From NCBI GenBank assembly GCA_934643765.1, contig CAKUCT010000074.1, positions 1-8,268 on the forward strand: 8,268 bases of DNA. The letters are read 5' to 3'. Below are positions 6,881 to 8,268 of this stretch, in pieces (within the stretch, counting starts at the first letter, position 1; each line of letters starts with the position of its first letter). Origin of the DNA: an uncultured Oscillospiraceae bacterium. Lineage in GTDB: Bacteria > Bacillota > Clostridia > Oscillospirales > Oscillospiraceae. The notes below the pieces were generated by a model. It saw only the letters and a list, made by a program, of their open reading frames with translations, was not told the origin of the DNA and did no database searches. The position numbers were made by a program, and so were the translations under genes.

Positions 6881-7508
6881 TTACTTTCCCATATAGATTT
6901 CCATATTGCTTTTTCCGATATCAAAGCTCGACCGCTGCCCGGCAAAGCCGGAGTAGATGCGCGATGTCACGTTTTTTGTCGCCGGATCATAGGCATATTC
7001 AACGATATACCAGTCCTAGCCTTTCACACCGCCGACTTCGCGCTTTGCATTGCTGTGCGACTTGACCGCGCTCGCGCCGCCAAGACAGTTGACGACGGCC
7101 TAGCGGAAGCCCGGCGATTTGGTTGTTCCAGACATCGCTCACCGTCCCGCCGAAGCTGATGCCGGTATCCGCGCCGCAGAAGTACGTTGAGTCCTTGCCG
7201 CTGGTGTAGTTCATCGGATATGAAGCCGTGTCCTTACAGACCAATATCCAAACACCAATTTCTGCTTCAGATGGTGCCACTCTTGCGTCCGGGAATTCAA
7301 TATCGCCCTGCAGGATCATCGCCGCAAGCATCGCCTGCAGCGCCCGGGCATTTGCCATATCCACTGCCCGCGCCGCTTTCTCCGTTGCCGCTGAAATGGT
7401 CGGAATCGCAATGGCAACGAGCACCGCGATGATGGCAATAACAATCAGCATTTCCATCAGCGTGAAGCCCTTTTTCCGGCCCACCCGGGCCGCATTAGGG
7501 TGTTTCAT
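6881..7508 (-). pseudogene. Type IV pilin-like gene broken by a frameshift and two TAG codons
   Basis: The N-terminus is a good type IV prepilin: ATG at 7508 with GGAGG 9 bases upstream, a basic leader ending KKG, then FTLMEMLIVIAIIAVLVAIAIP with the conserved Glu at mature position 5. This is the segment cleaved by prepilin peptidase and used for packing into a pilus. The frame continues to SDVWNNQIAG, then runs into arginine-rich noise and stops at 6999. Shifting one base at the CCC of 7110-7112 recovers a sensible C-terminus: GFR-stop-AVVNCLGGASAV, KREVGGVKG-stop-DWYIVEYAYDPATKNVTSR and finally SNMEIYMGK with TAA at 6881. Repaired, it would have about 208 residues, normal for a pilin. Removing one base of the CCC run restores the frame, but two in-frame TAG codons remain (7102-7100 and 7018-7016). 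It overlaps the upstream pilin-like gene by 14 bases. A truncated 169-residue product may still be made. Decay seems most likely, error or recoding less so. Confidence 0.82.
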
Positions 7509-8001
7509 CTGTTATTTCCTCCGCAGAAGTGTTGAGCTTCTGCACTTCAAAATCTGTCTGCGCCACAATTCCGCCGTCCTTGTTGGTCACGTGGATGCTC
7601 ACACAGAACGTGCGCGTCTGGCTGTCGTAGTTCGTCAGATCCACCGACGCGCGCAGCCCATAGGGATAAGCCTTGGCCGGGAGCAGCTTCTGCCCGGCCA
7701 GCAGCACCTGCCCGTCCTCATTGACCGTGAAGCCGGTCATCGATTTCTGGCCGTAGTTCCGGCTGAAAAAGCCGATGGTTCCGTTTTCCTCCTGGACCGT
7801 TCCCGCATAGCGCAACTCGTCGGAGACGGTTGTCTTGAGCGTGGAGCAGAGCACCTGCGCCTCAGAAAAGGACACAGATTTCGCATAGCTCCGCACAGCC
7901 AGGGACACACCTGTGACCATCGCCGCGCTGACCAGCAGCACAACAACAATCACGCACAGCATCTCCACGAGCGTAAAGCCCCGTCGGTCGTTGCATTTCA
8001 T
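7495..8001 (-). CDS. Prepilin-type minor pilin/pseudopilin
   Basis: The 168-residue protein starts at ATG 8001 with AGGAGG 10 bases upstream. The short leader MKCNDRRG ends at the predicted prepilin peptidase site. The mature protein begins FTLVEMLCVIVVVLLVSAAMV, with Glu at position 5 and one hydrophobic helix that would hold the subunit in the membrane and then in the pilus core. The remainder is a variable globular part (from about residue 40) that matches no family I recognise. Its start overlaps the upstream stop as ATGA and its end overlaps the next pilin-like gene by 14 bases, so the three genes form one tightly coupled transcript. It is likely a minor subunit of a type IV pilus or a pseudopilin of a related secretion or DNA-uptake machine. 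Assembly ATPase, platform protein and peptidase are not in the window, so the exact system cannot be decided. Confidence 0.85.
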   Translation of the reverse strand: MKCNDRRGFTLVEMLCVIVVVLLVSAAMVTGVSLAVRSYAKSVSFSEAQVLCSTLKTTVSDELRYAGTVQEENGTIGFFSRNYGQKSMTGFTVNEDGQVLLAGQKLLPAKAYPYGLRASVDLTNYDSQTRTFCVSIHVTNKDGGIVAQTDFEVQKLNTSAEEITDETP

Positions 8002-8268
8002 GGCGTTGTATCCTCCTGCGGCTGCATCGCGTAGTAGCTGTAGCCGTTTTCCGCGTAGCCGCCGGCCGTGACGGTAAAGTTCAATGTTCCGGTCAGCTGC
8101 GCCTCGCGCACGTCAAGATTGACAGGCTCGCTCGCTTCCTGCTTGGAATAGTGGAAGGAAACGTCGGACTTTCGCACGCGGTCGTTGACCTTGGAGGCCG
8201 TTACGATGGCAGTGGATAAGAACAGAAAGATCAACGCCACAATCAGCATCGCGGCCAGTGTCTCCACC
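7998..8268 (-). CDS. Prepilin-type protein, N-terminus outside window
   Basis: Only the last 89 residues are inside the window; the frame is open to the right edge and stops with TGA at 7998-8000. The first residues seen, VETLAAMLIVALIFLFLSTAIV, match a mature pilin helix from position 4 on, with Glu at position 5. The GFTL cleavage motif should therefore lie just beyond the right edge, and the GTG at 8267 is an internal Val codon, not the start. A short polar C-terminal part with GTLNFTVTAGG follows. With under 90 mature residues it is small, resembling short minor pilins. It is translationally coupled to the next gene by an ATGA overlap. The class is well supported; the individual role is unknown. 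Confidence 0.8.
   Translation of the reverse strand, partial: VETLAAMLIVALIFLFLSTAIVTASKVNDRVRKSDVSFHYSKQEASEPVNLDVREAQLTGTLNFTVTAGGYAENGYSYYAMQPQEDTTP

Noticed and set aside
7228..8034. A 268-codon open frame on the plus strand
   Set aside because: It runs antisense to the pilin genes, which have prepilin motifs and ribosome binding sites on the minus strand.

Overview
The window looks like a chromosomal segment of a GC-rich Firmicute, most likely an anaerobic gut-type member of the Clostridia. The signs are strong GGAGG-type ribosome binding sites, a lipoprotein-anchored solute-binding protein, hybrid histidine kinases of the SHDIRTP[LI]NGI class, a membrane GGDEF protein, and a run of type IV pilin-like genes with GFTL[VM]E cleavage sites. 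I cannot name a species. There are no RNA genes, insertion sequences, phage genes or CRISPR arrays.

Layout, left to right. (1) 1-1578, minus strand: a membrane sensor histidine kinase whose C-terminus lies beyond the left edge. (2) 1669-3068, minus strand: a membrane diguanylate cyclase with an intact GGDEF active site and RxxD inhibition site. It is split by a one-base frameshift just after its first membrane helix. (3) 3069-3394: a divergent control region. It holds a near-consensus promoter for the cyclase/kinase side, an extended -10 promoter for the right-hand side, and a terminator-like hairpin with a T7 tract in the right-hand leader. (4) 3395-4231 and 4200-6746, plus strand: a family 3 solute-binding lipoprotein that overlaps a hybrid histidine kinase (HisKA, HATPase, receiver). 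(5) 6747-6880: a convergent intergenic region with a bidirectional terminator and a separate perfect 15-bp inverted repeat. (6) 6881-8268, minus strand: three overlapping prepilin-type genes running in from the right. The last is broken by a frameshift and two in-frame TAG codons.

The central part reads as a signalling locus. A surface binding protein without any visible transporter is co-translated with a hybrid kinase. Divergent to it, a second kinase probably shares a transcript with a cyclic-di-GMP synthase. The pilin cluster converges on this locus, ends at the shared terminator and is probably a separate operon. A functional link between cyclic-di-GMP and the pili is possible but is not shown by the sequence. 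Most worth a second look are the leader attenuator, the solute-binding-protein/kinase pair, the frameshifted cyclase, and the pilin gene whose two TAG codons are the only CTAG tetranucleotides in the window.
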